A stretch of 64,000 nucleotides of DNA. Origin: Limibacterium fermenti (GTDB lineage Bacteria; Bacteroidota; Bacteroidia; Bacteroidales; Dysgonomonadaceae). Every line of letters starts with the position of its first letter. Positions within the stretch are counted from its first letter, which is position 1. The stretch spans positions 2,232,001 through 2,296,000 of the forward strand of contig NZ_CP159486.1 in the NCBI RefSeq assembly GCF_041902845.1, in the 5' to 3' direction. Positions 1 through 9,064 of this stretch are shown piece after piece. The notes beneath the pieces were generated by a model. The model saw only the letters and a program-made list of their open reading frames with translations. It had not been told where the DNA came from and searched no databases. The translations under genes were made by a program, and so were the position numbers.

Positions 1-951
1 AATCAGAGAGTAAATAGCTCTCGCAAATTTTTCAGGATTACAATCATTTATAATATATCCCATTTTTTCATCTTCAAAAAAATCTGGTATCCCTCCAACT
101 TTTGTAGTAACAACAGGCAATCCCATTCCCATCGCTTCCAGTACAGAATTAGGCATACCTTCGTAATAAGAAGGAAATAAATACATATCTGCATCATGGT
201 AAGCATTATATTTAGATTCTCCGAACACATTTCCCAATAATTGTACATCTGAAATATTCTCATTGTCTATGCGCGATTGCACATCAGTAAAAGCGTTTCC
301 GAATCCGGCAATTAGCATATTCACAAATGGATAATCACGTTTTACTATTTTATAGCAATCTAGCGCTTCCATAATACCCTTGTCTTTTTCCAAACGTGCG
401 AGAAAGAGAATAGTGAATTTACCTGGCTTGAATTGTTTGGACGAATCGAGTAGCAAATCCGAGGTAAGAATGGTAGTAGAAACAGTATATGGAGTATTAC
501 AACCAATTTCATGTAAGGATTTATAAATATTTTCACCTAATACAATGGTATGATTTGCCTGAAAAAAAGTATTGTTCAAAAGTTTTTTATATTTATCCCT
601 CACGACGCTATTAAAATACAGATGGTTAAAGCCACGCCAAAAGACTACCACTTTTTTATGAAAAATCTTAGCTATCCGTATATATAATGAATCTCTATAT
701 AAACAATTCTTAGTCATTGAGGGATTGACTACCACAAGACTATACCTTGGTACAATAAAAATAAAACGAATATAATCTGTTATGTAATATATTATAGATT
801 GAAGTTGGATTAATTTATTTTTCATGCAACTCCTCTTTCCTATGCGAAAAAAATCAATTAGTTCAGTTAATTTTTCTACGATATCATAATAATTGCCCAC
901 TCCACCTTTACTTTGTTTAAGTGCAGGTCGAAGAATAATGATTCTCTTCAT
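1..951 (-). CDS. Glycosyltransferase family 4 (GT-B), 3' end cut off by the window edge
   Basis: This is an open frame of 317 codons starting at ATG 951 and still open at base 1, so the C-terminus lies outside the window. It should transfer a sugar from a nucleotide-sugar donor onto the growing lipid-linked capsule repeat unit at the inner face of the membrane. The N-terminus (MKRIIILRPALKQSKGGVG) is the usual GT-B opening with a glycine-rich acceptor loop. Residues about 264-290 carry the retaining GT4 EX7E motif (E264 and E272) followed by EAMGMGLPVVTTKVGGIPD, which binds the donor. The start overlaps the stop of the upstream ATP-grasp gene as ATGA, so the genes are translationally coupled. 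Donor and acceptor cannot be read from sequence. It is the only glycosyltransferase of the locus inside this window apart from the initiating enzyme. Confidence 0.88.
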   Translation of the reverse strand, partial: MKRIIILRPALKQSKGGVGNYYDIVEKLTELIDFFRIGKRSCMKNKLIQLQSIIYYITDYIRFIFIVPRYSLVVVNPSMTKNCLYRDSLYIRIAKIFHKKVVVFWRGFNHLYFNSVVRDKYKKLLNNTFFQANHTIVLGENIYKSLHEIGCNTPYTVSTTILTSDLLLDSSKQFKPGKFTILFLARLEKDKGIMEALDCYKIVKRDYPFVNMLIAGFGNAFTDVQSRIDNENISDVQLLGNVFGESKYNAYHDADMYLFPSYYEGMPNSVLEAMGMGLPVVTTKVGGIPDFFEDEKMGYIINDCNPEKFARAIYSLI

Positions 952-1997
952 AAATTATTCCTTTCTATATAACTTACGATGGAATCTGTATATGTTTCTT
1001 CTATAGATTGAGTATTTTCTTTCAGTAGCCATTGCTCATCTTTCTTATAATAATACTCTTTGGAATAATGATGTCCGGAATTTCCAAAAGCAACAAATTG
1101 CATTTCTATAAGATAAAAAACACTATCCTTAAAAGCTATATCTAAAGATATCATCGGAACATTAAAAGATTGATAAATTCTGTTTGCAAAGTCCAACAAC
1201 CCATTAGGTAATTGGGCATCTTTCCCAAAAAGATATCTGGGTTTTCCACTTCCGCTTGCTCTAAAATCATGCTTTCTATTAGGTCTTCTAATAGCATAAA
1301 ATTTATCATTGAATACCAGTATTTTCCAATCATTATCAATAGCTTCAATGAAACTTTGCAGTATAAATTTTTTTCTGTGTACAGACGGGACTGTGTAACC
1401 GTCATATTTATATTTTCTCAATACTTCTTTAATCCTTACTTTAAAAGGAGTTTTACTGAGAGAGAGTTGTTTTATATATTTGAACAACATTTTTTTGTTT
1501 GTAGACAACCGTACTCCCGAACTGGAAGCTCCGGATGCTGATTTTATTACCAAAGGTGTATTATCTTTAGTATGATCAAAACTATGCTCAAATTCTTCTA
1601 ATGCCCCAAAATGGTGTGATGTTAAATTTTTTATTTCGGATAGTTCCGACATATCTCTTAGCATCTCCATAAAGACTTTATTATGATGCGCTTTTAAAAA
1701 CATATAGGCTGGTATCACGATAGCTCCCCGAAGAGATAATCCATATACAATGTCCTCAACATATGATTTATAAAAACCATCAGGGTCTTCCATTGAAGAA
1801 TAAAGTATCAGCTGTCCATTGAGTGCTTTATCTCTCATATCTAACTGAGAAGGATATAAATATATAACATTAAAATCCCTCACTTTAAATTGTTTCGATA
1901 GTTCTTCTTTATTGTATCCGGAATGATAAGGAATAGCATTATACTTATTACCAAAACCTCCTTTATAATTTAATAGCAAATAGATGTTCCGTCCCAT
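948..1997 (-). CDS. ATP-grasp domain protein of the capsule locus
   Basis: A 349-residue soluble protein with no signal peptide. The middle and C-terminal part looks like an ATP-grasp fold: a PLVIKSASGASSSGVRL nucleotide-loop-like stretch near residues 148-165, an FIEAIDNDWKILVFNDK strand pair near 215-235, an FRASGSGK segment, and an SLDIAF...LIEMQ stretch near 285-300 that fits the metal-binding acidic strand. ATP-grasp enzymes join a carboxylate to an amine or thiol through an acyl phosphate. In a capsule operon this suggests ligation of an amino acid or small acid to a sugar or carrier. It is coupled downstream to the glycosyltransferase by a 4-bp overlap and sits 6 bp after the CapA-like gene. 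The exact substrate is unknown, and the family call rests on motif reading only. Confidence 0.68.
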   Translation of the reverse strand: MGRNIYLLLNYKGGFGNKYNAIPYHSGYNKEELSKQFKVRDFNVIYLYPSQLDMRDKALNGQLILYSSMEDPDGFYKSYVEDIVYGLSLRGAIVIPAYMFLKAHHNKVFMEMLRDMSELSEIKNLTSHHFGALEEFEHSFDHTKDNTPLVIKSASGASSSGVRLSTNKKMLFKYIKQLSLSKTPFKVRIKEVLRKYKYDGYTVPSVHRKKFILQSFIEAIDNDWKILVFNDKFYAIRRPNRKHDFRASGSGKPRYLFGKDAQLPNGLLDFANRIYQSFNVPMISLDIAFKDSVFYLIEMQFVAFGNSGHHYSKEYYYKKDEQWLLKENTQSIEETYTDSIVSYIERNNL

Positions 1998-2003
1998 AAC
2001 ATA

Positions 2004-3074
2004 TTATTTTCGTAAGTGTTTTAATACTTTAGCCATGCTGAATTTAGAGAACTTTACAGACAAGGAATCTGTATTTTCAAATATATATAGATAAAAAGGG
2101 CTTAACTTTCTGAATAACTTAAAATTAATCCTCCATAACCATCTGTGATTTTTTATCAAATAGAAATACACATTCCGAATCAGCATGTTTAATCGATAAC
2201 CAGCATAAGGGATTATATAGCACCTACGGTTAATTACCGGAATAATTTTTATTGTATAAGAATCATTATGCTCATTCACCATTATCGTTACAATAATACC
2301 CCGACGTTTTCGAAAACGACCAATAGGATACATTATGCCTTCATTTTCTATATCATCAAAACAAAAGTTCCCTAAACTATAAAATATATATTTTCCTTTA
2401 TAAACCTCATAAGGTTGTACAGTATGCGAATGTCCTCCAATCACCAAATCAGCACCTTTGTCTACAAAATTATGAGCATCTTGCATTTGATACCAATCAG
2501 GTATAAATCCTTCTTCCACACGCCCACCCCAATGTAGGAAAAGTATTATAAAAGCAGATTTACTTTTTGCCTCAGCTATATATTTTAATAAAATTTCTTT
2601 AGAGTAACTCGGTAAATTAAGTGTTACATCCTCAGGAATATGAGGATTCGTATCAGGATGTACAGCCGAAATTATTGCGAATAACTTCCCTTTTACCGTT
2701 ATATATCTTATAAACGATGGAATCTGTCTATTAGAATTATACCCAATATAATCAGCTCCCAGTTCATTTATTTTCAAACAAGTACACTCTATTCCACTTT
2801 CACGGGCATCGTATATATGGTTATGCGCAAGGTTTAACATATTAAATCTTAGAGGAGATAAGAGTTGTAAAACCTCGGGAGCTGTTTTCAATCTCGGTTT
2901 TTTTAACTGATTAACTTCTCCTTTATCGTCGCATAAACACTCTAAATTTCCAATATTATAATCTGAATGGCTGAATATGGGTTCTATCTTACTAAAAGGA
3001 CTAATCCCCTTGCGATACAACTCTTCATATCTGTTGTTAAGACTAATATCGCCCACAAAATTAATAACAATCAT
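2004..3074 (-). CDS. CapA-family metallophosphoesterase-like capsule protein
   Basis: A 356-residue protein of the PGA_cap/CapA family, a calcineurin-like phosphoesterase fold found in poly-gamma-glutamate and polysaccharide capsule loci. Visible metal-site motifs are FVGDISL at the N-terminus, GNLEC near residue 43, ANHIYD-type LAHNHIYDAR near 85, LFLHWGG near 182, and the closing GGHSHTVQP near 215 followed by FYSLGNFCFDD. The last ~80 residues are basic and may contact membrane or polymer. No signal peptide is evident. The start overlaps the stop of the upstream deacetylase by 4 bp. Family members are implicated in capsule polymer handling, but the reaction is not settled, so only the fold is assigned with confidence. 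Confidence 0.85.
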   Translation of the reverse strand: MIVINFVGDISLNNRYEELYRKGISPFSKIEPIFSHSDYNIGNLECLCDDKGEVNQLKKPRLKTAPEVLQLLSPLRFNMLNLAHNHIYDARESGIECTCLKINELGADYIGYNSNRQIPSFIRYITVKGKLFAIISAVHPDTNPHIPEDVTLNLPSYSKEILLKYIAEAKSKSAFIILFLHWGGRVEEGFIPDWYQMQDAHNFVDKGADLVIGGHSHTVQPYEVYKGKYIFYSLGNFCFDDIENEGIMYPIGRFRKRRGIIVTIMVNEHNDSYTIKIIPVINRRCYIIPYAGYRLNMLIRNVYFYLIKNHRWLWRINFKLFRKLSPFYLYIFENTDSLSVKFSKFSMAKVLKHLRK

Positions 3075-3967
3075 AATGAAAGAAATTTATTCCATAATCC
3101 AAGGGCTCTTGCAATCGATTCATATTTACCAAATTCATTCGGCACACTATAACGAGGCAATTTATACAAGGAATCTTTCTCTATATCTAATAATCTCTGC
3201 TCTGTAGTGAATGCCATTATGTAACCGGCTCTCTTGCATTCCTCAATAACGTCATCATTATAATCGCCATTGGGATATGCTAAACTATTAACTACAGAGT
3301 GCAGCATTTCCTGCAATTTTTGTTTAGATTCAGACAATTCATATCGGAGTTCCTTTTCTTCGCAGTTTGGTAATATAGGATGAGATACCGTATGTGAACC
3401 AATGGTTATATATTTACTTTTGGAAAGTCCCTGAATATTTTCTTCTGTCATAATTTCCCTTGTATATTTTTTCTTACCTCGAAGCGTTTTCCAAATTTCA
3501 TTTCGACATGCAGTTGAAAGTTTCTTTGGATTAGAAAGTTTCAACTCTGGAAAAATAGTTTCATATTGGTGCAACAATGTCTTATCACGAAAGTAATTAA
3601 GCCATAACACTCCGTCTTTTAGGGGATTTGTGGCCGTAAAAATAGTTATAGGAATACGATGCTGTTCAATGAATGGAATCACATTGGTAAGATTCCCAAT
3701 CCAGGCATCATCCAATGTTATCAAAGCTGTTTTAGTATTTAATTTAGTTTTTGAATTTATGATTAAATATAATTCCTCCGTAGATATAAATCGATACCCG
3801 TTGTGATGCAAGAAATTAACTGCATGTTCAAAAACTTTTTTTTGAGGATTATGAAAATAAACAGAAAGCAATTGCATTTTGAAATTGAATTTCCTTTTTT
3901 CAAATATTTTCCAGTACAACAGAAGGAAATATCCTACAATATCACCCAATAATATTCTAATATTCAT
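3071..3967 (-). CDS. Polysaccharide deacetylase (NodB homology domain, CE4)
   Basis: A 298-residue protein with a NodB-type CE4 deacetylase domain at about residues 75-270. The catalytic/metal motif is LITLDDAW (TFDDG-like; the second D is the ligand, the usual G is replaced). SHTVSHP supplies the two metal-binding histidines, and the later LAYPNGDYNDDV is the motif-3 region. CE4 enzymes remove N-acetyl groups from amino sugars. Here the likely target is the HexNAc of the capsule repeat, either lipid-linked or after export. A short hydrophobic N-terminus (residues 5-20, IVGYFLLLYWKIF) may anchor it to the membrane. It overlaps the upstream acetyltransferase-like gene by 11 bp and the CapA gene by 4 bp, so the five genes form a tightly coupled cassette. 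Confidence 0.85.
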   Translation of the reverse strand: MNIRILLGDIVGYFLLLYWKIFEKRKFNFKMQLLSVYFHNPQKKVFEHAVNFLHHNGYRFISTEELYLIINSKTKLNTKTALITLDDAWIGNLTNVIPFIEQHRIPITIFTATNPLKDGVLWLNYFRDKTLLHQYETIFPELKLSNPKKLSTACRNEIWKTLRGKKKYTREIMTEENIQGLSKSKYITIGSHTVSHPILPNCEEKELRYELSESKQKLQEMLHSVVNSLAYPNGDYNDDVIEECKRAGYIMAFTTEQRLLDIEKDSLYKLPRYSVPNEFGKYESIARALGLWNKFLSL

Positions 3968-4928
3968 ATTTTTTCCGAATAAACTTATTGATAAAGTACA
4001 TCATGTATCTATAACAGTTTTTCTTTGTATATAACCAATATCCGTTATACTGGACCAATACGCCATTGGAGCCGCTTTTGAATAAACAAACTCCCTCGGC
4101 CCCTTTACGTCCGGTAGGAATTCTACTAAAATCAAAAAAAACAACACCTTCTGATTGTAGTTCTTCAAAAATTTTACTACACAAATAATGTGTGACTCCC
4201 CTATATTCGCGGCTTTTGCGTCCATTAGCCGTACTCACGTCATAGGAATATTGCTTATTAACAAAAATAATACGTGCTGCTATAATTTCTCCATTAATAT
4301 TGACTGTGTATAATCTATATTTTTTATCCGACATAAATGCTGATAAATCTGCCAGAGTATAATGGTACGACAACTGTTTTATTTCGGAGTTCTCGATAAA
4401 AAGTTGAGCAATATCATCTAACAATTTATCGCTCGGGGTATTTATTTCTTGAAATGAGAGACCGGGTATTTTCGCGGCTTTTCCTATATTTTTCTTCCAA
4501 TTACTTTTGTATGGCTTCAAATCCTTTAAATCGACAACAACTGTCAGGGCGGTTCCCCATTGCCCTAACGGTCTTCGAAATCCAGCTTCTCTGAACGATT
4601 GCTCCACATAAGGATTATAAATATTATCATCGTTAAGATTGATTATACTGTACAATCCGTTTGATACAAGTTCTCGTAAAAAATTGACGAGTGAAGTTCT
4701 TTCTGTATCACGATATACCAATGACTCCACATAAAATAGATTACCAACAAACGGAATCTTAATCACATATCCCCAACATCCAATAGAAGGATTACCTAAA
4801 TGATTCACATGGAAATCATATTTTTTAGAACCAGAATATTTTGTTTTGAAATATCCTTCACTTTGATATAAAGGAATAAATTGAAATTCATTTATTAAAT
4901 TGAAAAATATTTCCCTATCAACCTTCAT
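3957..4928 (-). CDS. FemAB-like GNAT-fold acyl/aminoacyltransferase
   Basis: A 323-residue cytosolic protein resembling the GNAT/FemAB superfamily (Acetyltransf_6 type). The N-terminal half has FIPLYQSEGYFKTKY and EAGFRRPLGQWGTALTVVVDL. The second half has the typical ISAARIIF-like strand (NGEIIAARIIFVNKQYSYDVSTA), then a Y(R)GVTHYLCSKIFEELQ helix and the terminal FDFSRIPTGRKGAEGVCLFKSG, which is hallmark-like for this family. FemAB-type proteins move amino acids from aminoacyl-tRNA, or acyl groups from CoA, onto envelope precursors. Paired here with a second GNAT, a deacetylase and an ATP-grasp enzyme, it probably decorates amino sugars of the capsule. The start at 4928 overlaps the preceding gene by 11 bp. 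Donor and acceptor are unknown. Confidence 0.72.
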   Translation of the reverse strand: MKVDREIFFNLINEFQFIPLYQSEGYFKTKYSGSKKYDFHVNHLGNPSIGCWGYVIKIPFVGNLFYVESLVYRDTERTSLVNFLRELVSNGLYSIINLNDDNIYNPYVEQSFREAGFRRPLGQWGTALTVVVDLKDLKPYKSNWKKNIGKAAKIPGLSFQEINTPSDKLLDDIAQLFIENSEIKQLSYHYTLADLSAFMSDKKYRLYTVNINGEIIAARIIFVNKQYSYDVSTANGRKSREYRGVTHYLCSKIFEELQSEGVVFFDFSRIPTGRKGAEGVCLFKSGSNGVLVQYNGYWLYTKKNCYRYMMYFINKFIRKKYEY

Positions 4929-5517
4929 ACTTAGTAAATTTTATTTTATTAATATTTAGCCAATCACAATAGAATGTTGAGATAATATGCGTTATCTTCA
5001 TTCCGCTTTTTAATTGTACTTTCAATGCTGGCATATTTCCGGCAAGTATTAATCCGAGTGCTTTGGTTTTATTTGCTTCACTTATTTTTTGCAACCGAAA
5101 AATATTCATGTAAGAATGGAATCCATTTCCGCGATACTCTTTAGCACATTGACTATCGAACAAAAAAGCTGTATCCACATCTAATTTCCTTACTTCCTTC
5201 ACATATCTTGGAAAGATAAAATGCGTAAGGGAAATCCATGTATAATAACAAACTTTTCTTTTGTCCAATACAACATAAAACTTATAACTATCGTTATGAA
5301 TACGTTCGACAAATCGCGGATACTTATCGGCAAATAATGAAAAATCGTATTCTTGAATATTCTTTTCAGTTATTTCACTGACTTTGTATGGAGTTGGTAA
5401 TAAAGGAGTATTCAACTTATCTGTAACAATAGTAATCTCAAATAGATAATACTTTTCACATCGAATATGAAACAATTTGTTCAACAATTTTCGTACGATA
5501 GTATCAAGATTTATCAT
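4918..5517 (-). CDS. GNAT-family N-acetyltransferase-like protein
   Basis: A 199-residue soluble protein with GNAT characters: a beta-strand pair (YVVLDKRKVCYYTWISL) followed by the acetyl-CoA pyrophosphate-binding motif-A region FDSQCAKEYRGNGFHSYMN at about residues 125-143 (R/Q-x-x-G-x-G/A pattern). A NMPALKVQLKSGMK helix near 172 matches the conserved N-terminal-of-motif-B asparagine and the 'S-x-x-L-Y-x-K-x-G-F' region in shape. It is expected to acetylate or acylate an amino sugar of the repeat unit using acyl-CoA. Its start overlaps the wzy stop by 4 bp and its end overlaps the FemAB-like gene by 11 bp. Substrate is unknown. The low GC matches the neighbouring left half of the locus. 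Confidence 0.7.
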   Translation of the reverse strand: MINLDTIVRKLLNKLFHIRCEKYYLFEITIVTDKLNTPLLPTPYKVSEITEKNIQEYDFSLFADKYPRFVERIHNDSYKFYVVLDKRKVCYYTWISLTHFIFPRYVKEVRKLDVDTAFLFDSQCAKEYRGNGFHSYMNIFRLQKISEANKTKALGLILAGNMPALKVQLKSGMKITHIISTFYCDWLNINKIKFTKYEG

Positions 5518-6704
5518 ATGGCAAAATTTAATTCTTTATACATCATGTTATCTACTTTTCCAAGAACAAACGCAACCGAAATATAAATCCAAATGGTTTC
5601 AACAGTCATTAAAAATGTACCGCTAATAAACGACCTAATAAACAGCATTAAAATAAATCCCAACAAAACATAATAGTATACTTTATTCTGACGCGGCAAT
5701 CCAGATATCAGATACCGAAATAATTGTATAAACACATTCAGATAAAGAAAAGCCCCTACAATCCCATAATCATATAATATTTCTAACCAGTCACTATGAG
5801 CGACTATCGAAATATTTAAATATTTTATTCCTCCAAATAATCCATGTCCGAAAATAAAATGAAAGTTATCTGAATTCCAGAAACCTGACCAATATTTTTG
5901 GTAAAGATAATCCCTCCCCGAACCATGATCTATGGTTATCGCAAATATCCTCTCAAAAGCTACCGATATATATTCATTAAAATAGGAGAGTAAGAAAACA
6001 AGACCTATCAATGCAAGCAAGCCATATAGGAATGTTGTGAATGTTAATCTTCTGTTCTCTTTTCTCATAAAAACACACATTGTCAATGCCGACGCTAGCA
6101 AGCATAGTATTGCTCCCCGTTTCCCAGCTATTAGAACTCCTATACTGACTAATCCTATTAAAAATGGGAATGTTTTTTTCTTGTAAAACAATAATAATGT
6201 CGGAAAGGCACTAACTAACGTATAGCCTTTATTATCGGCCATACCCGCCAACCCTGTAGATCGTAATGTTGCCCGTAAAGGAATAAACTGCAAAATAGTC
6301 AAAAAGACAATAACGATCATCAATGCGTACAGCCATCGAATATCTGTTTCTCTGATGGTATCACTAAGGGCAAGCAGGTAAAAGAAAAAGAAAACGATAA
6401 AAACATAACTTATTTTTACAATGGAAACAATACTTTCTCCTTCTTCATAGGTAAATAAAAAATGGCCTAAAATATACGCCAAAAGCACTCCCATTGCCCC
6501 CACAACAGGGTTTCTGAAAATATTAATGAAATGATTGATATTCCATAGCAGAAAAAAAACTATCAATAGCAATGCGGCTATTCGGATGTAAAAAGAATAC
6601 CGATTTGGCTCTTCTCCTATCGCTTCACTGGTTTTAAAAATCAGATCTGTAATAGGGAGAATAATCAATAGCACTATCACACTGTATTTAATATATTTTG
6701 TCAT
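5514..6704 (-). CDS. wzy: O-antigen/capsule repeat polymerase (Wzy/O-antigen ligase-like)
   Basis: A 396-residue integral membrane protein with about ten to eleven hydrophobic segments and a long periplasmic loop between roughly residues 245 and 300 (FERIFAITIDHGSGRDYLYQ...GHGLFGG). The GSGR...W and FGHG motifs followed by HSDWLEILYDYGIVG are the pattern of the Wzy_C/O-antigen ligase family. In Wzx/Wzy-dependent capsules this enzyme joins flipped repeat units on undecaprenyl diphosphate in the periplasm. It lies 85 bp downstream of the flippase gene, the largest gap in this half of the operon. Such proteins have very low sequence identity across strains, so polymerase rather than ligase is inferred from the adjacent wzx and from the Wza/Wzc genes. 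Confidence 0.83.
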   Translation of the reverse strand: MTKYIKYSVIVLLIILPITDLIFKTSEAIGEEPNRYSFYIRIAALLLIVFFLLWNINHFINIFRNPVVGAMGVLLAYILGHFLFTYEEGESIVSIVKISYVFIVFFFFYLLALSDTIRETDIRWLYALMIVIVFLTILQFIPLRATLRSTGLAGMADNKGYTLVSAFPTLLLFYKKKTFPFLIGLVSIGVLIAGKRGAILCLLASALTMCVFMRKENRRLTFTTFLYGLLALIGLVFLLSYFNEYISVAFERIFAITIDHGSGRDYLYQKYWSGFWNSDNFHFIFGHGLFGGIKYLNISIVAHSDWLEILYDYGIVGAFLYLNVFIQLFRYLISGLPRQNKVYYYVLLGFILMLFIRSFISGTFLMTVETIWIYISVAFVLGKVDNMMYKELNFAI

Positions 6705-6789
6705 TGTTATTTGGAGAATTATTTATTAATGTGGAATTTTCTAAATATAAATTCACTTAACTCATATAATATATAAGTTTTTTGAGAGC

Positions 6790-8064
6790 CTATTGAGATA
6801 GAATATTGTCTTTATTATGTTTTAATCTATTTGCATAGTACAAAGTTAAGAGACCTCTTATTCCCCAAACTACCGTAACTGTTATTGCAACGCCGATATA
6901 ACTAAGATGGGAAATAGCTATCCAAGCTAAAATAAAACCTCCAATTGAACAAAAGACGATTATGTTTCTTAATATATTTTCTTTCCCTTTTAAAACTAAA
7001 TAGTTTGGTCCATATGTATTCATTAGAAACAGGAAGAAGGGAGCTATTGACATAATTCGGAGAATAATTGCAGCATCTTTAAATTCTGATGTATAAAAGA
7101 CTTTAATTAATAAATCTGCTCCTAAAAACAATAAAATTCCCATAATTATACTTAAAGAGCCACTAATTTTTACATATAAATTATGTTTATCAATTCTCCG
7201 GGCTAAAAAAGGGAAAAAAGTCCTTGATAAAACACCCGTAATTTGATCACATAAATCAACAAATCTTTTTCCGCTTGAATAAATACCTGTTGCAACTGAA
7301 CCTTCATATATACCTAATAAGGTAACCGAGAAATTAGTGTATAAATTAGGGAGAAAAAGGCTGATAAACATATTGAAGCTTCCTATAATTGTATCCCATA
7401 CATCTCTAAAATAAGGCACAATAAATTTGATACCCAATTTATTATACACAAAAAGTAGTGAGATAACACCACTCATAAAGAAGCCAAATGCAGTTAATAC
7501 TGGTTGATATATATAATCTGACTTTTCACGTATAATTACGAAGACCAATAAAGTGAACACTAATTTTGACAGGACATTCATTATGGTAATATATTTCATT
7601 TTTTCTAATGCCTGAAATAACCAATCAGGGAACAAAATATGTCCCGGTATGTACAAAAAAGTCAACCAAAGAATTATTTTTTTTTCATATAAGAATGGTA
7701 TGGTATATACACAAATACTGAAGATGATTGATGAAATAACCATTAATACAACTTTGGCAAACATCACATTTGAAAAGATTCTGGACACCTCGTTAATATC
7801 ATCTCTGTTTTTTGCAATATCTCTAACCGCAGTATAATTAAATCCAAAAGTCGTAAAGGTTTCGAAATATACAACTATAGAATGAGCAAATGCTATTTCT
7901 CCGAAACTATCGATCCCAATTACTCTTGCGAGATAAGGAAGGGTAATAAGAGGAAAAACATAACCTATAACCTGTAGTAAAGATAAGTAAGCAAAGTTAG
8001 AGATTAACGTCTTTCCGTCTTTACTTCTCCTAACTTTGTTGATATTCCTTTTTATATCTATCAT
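6790..8064 (-). CDS. wzx: Polysaccharide repeat-unit flippase (Wzx, MATE/MOP fold)
   Basis: About 424 residues with roughly twelve to fourteen transmembrane helices and the typical opening (LISNFAYLSLLQVIGYVFPLITLPYLARVIG...FGEIAFA) of polysaccharide biosynthesis flippases. It moves the undecaprenyl-diphosphate-linked repeat unit to the periplasmic face for Wzy. The open frame extends upstream to 8160, but that would overlap the acyltransferase gene by 100 bp. The ATG at 8064 makes an ATGA overlap with the acyltransferase stop (8061-8064) and leaves the short basic pre-helix segment MIDIKRNINKVRRSKDGK normal for Wzx. That start is preferred. The DNA is AT-rich, as in the rest of the variable part of the locus. 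Confidence 0.88.
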   Translation of the reverse strand: MIDIKRNINKVRRSKDGKTLISNFAYLSLLQVIGYVFPLITLPYLARVIGIDSFGEIAFAHSIVVYFETFTTFGFNYTAVRDIAKNRDDINEVSRIFSNVMFAKVVLMVISSIIFSICVYTIPFLYEKKIILWLTFLYIPGHILFPDWLFQALEKMKYITIMNVLSKLVFTLLVFVIIREKSDYIYQPVLTAFGFFMSGVISLLFVYNKLGIKFIVPYFRDVWDTIIGSFNMFISLFLPNLYTNFSVTLLGIYEGSVATGIYSSGKRFVDLCDQITGVLSRTFFPFLARRIDKHNLYVKISGSLSIIMGILLFLGADLLIKVFYTSEFKDAAIILRIMSIAPFFLFLMNTYGPNYLVLKGKENILRNIIVFCSIGGFILAWIAISHLSYIGVAITVTVVWGIRGLLTLYYANRLKHNKDNILSQ

Positions 8065-9047
8065 TCTATCAAATACCTGCCAAATCTTGTTTTTAAAGTT
8101 AATTGAGAGAGAATTATAGATAGTATTAAAGCCAATAAAAATCCGACTATTGGTAACCAATAGCCCCCAACTAACTCAGATAAGGGTGTTTTATAATACA
8201 GAAAAACCAAAATAAACTGATGATATATGTATATGCCGAAACTTAATCTGGTCAAAGGGGAAATAAAGTGGAGACTTTTATTTCTCAAGCGATAGGCAAG
8301 AGAAAATAGAACGATTACACCGGCAATTCCGTATATCGCTCGTAGTACGTGAAATCCCCTGTTCATCAAGAGTGTTTCCATTTCATTTAATGACGGGTCA
8401 CTAAATCTTTTTAATAATAATCCAACAATCCAGAGAATTATAAAAAGGCATCCAACAAGTATCTGTTTTCTCGATGTCATTTTAACAACAACTTTGTGTG
8501 AATAGAAAATTCCTCCCACGACAAAGTATATCAGATAGTAGAACATTCTACTGATACAGAAAGGCAGGTATCCTCCACCTATAAATAAAAATAGAAATGC
8601 TATCAGTAAACTATACTTATCCGGTAATCGGAACAGAAAAAATGACACGACAAAACACCAAAACAACATAGGTAAGAACCATAAATGTGCTACTCCGTTC
8701 AAAACTTCCAGAATATCTGAAAATTTATATGTTTTGTTATACAACAATAGATAAAGCGTACCAAATATTATAGCAGGAAGTAATAACCGCTTTGCTTTTT
8801 TAGTTATGAACTCTATGAATGTCCACTTTTTTTGTTCTATTTGATATTTGAACAAAAAGCCACTTATAAATACAAATGACGGAACGGCGACACTACTAAA
8901 TAATAAACCGATCCATTTATATATTTCTATTGCTTGAAATTTTACAGGCGGCTCCCATGCTCCAGTATATATCGCAAAACTATGCAATAAGACAATTAAT
9001 ATAACAGAAGCAATTCTAGTGATGTCTATTTCTTTGAATTTAACCAT
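8061..9047 (-). CDS. Acyltransferase family 3 (membrane O-acetyltransferase)
   Basis: A 328-residue protein with about ten transmembrane segments. The N-terminus FKEIDITRIASVILIVLLHS carries the family-3 R-x10-H-like signature (R and H on the first helix), then VPSFVFISGFLFKYQ and KRLLLPAI. These are standard for PF01757 enzymes that acetylate sugars from cytosolic acetyl-CoA across the membrane. In this operon it probably O-acetylates the capsule repeat. It is 17 bp downstream of wecB and overlaps wzx by 4 bp. This gene marks the right end of the very AT-rich part of the locus, because wecB and the genes beyond it are clearly more GC-rich. Confidence 0.86.
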   Translation of the reverse strand: MVKFKEIDITRIASVILIVLLHSFAIYTGAWEPPVKFQAIEIYKWIGLLFSSVAVPSFVFISGFLFKYQIEQKKWTFIEFITKKAKRLLLPAIIFGTLYLLLYNKTYKFSDILEVLNGVAHLWFLPMLFWCFVVSFFLFRLPDKYSLLIAFLFLFIGGGYLPFCISRMFYYLIYFVVGGIFYSHKVVVKMTSRKQILVGCLFIILWIVGLLLKRFSDPSLNEMETLLMNRGFHVLRAIYGIAGVIVLFSLAYRLRNKSLHFISPLTRLSFGIYIYHQFILVFLYYKTPLSELVGGYWLPIVGFLLALILSIILSQLTLKTRFGRYLIE

Positions 9048-9064
9048 TTCTGTTTACTATCTTA

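Noticed and set aside
48..263. Minus-strand 71-codon open frame at the left edge
   Set aside because: A different minus-strand frame in the same bases reads as the C-terminal GT4 domain and is continuous from ATG 951.
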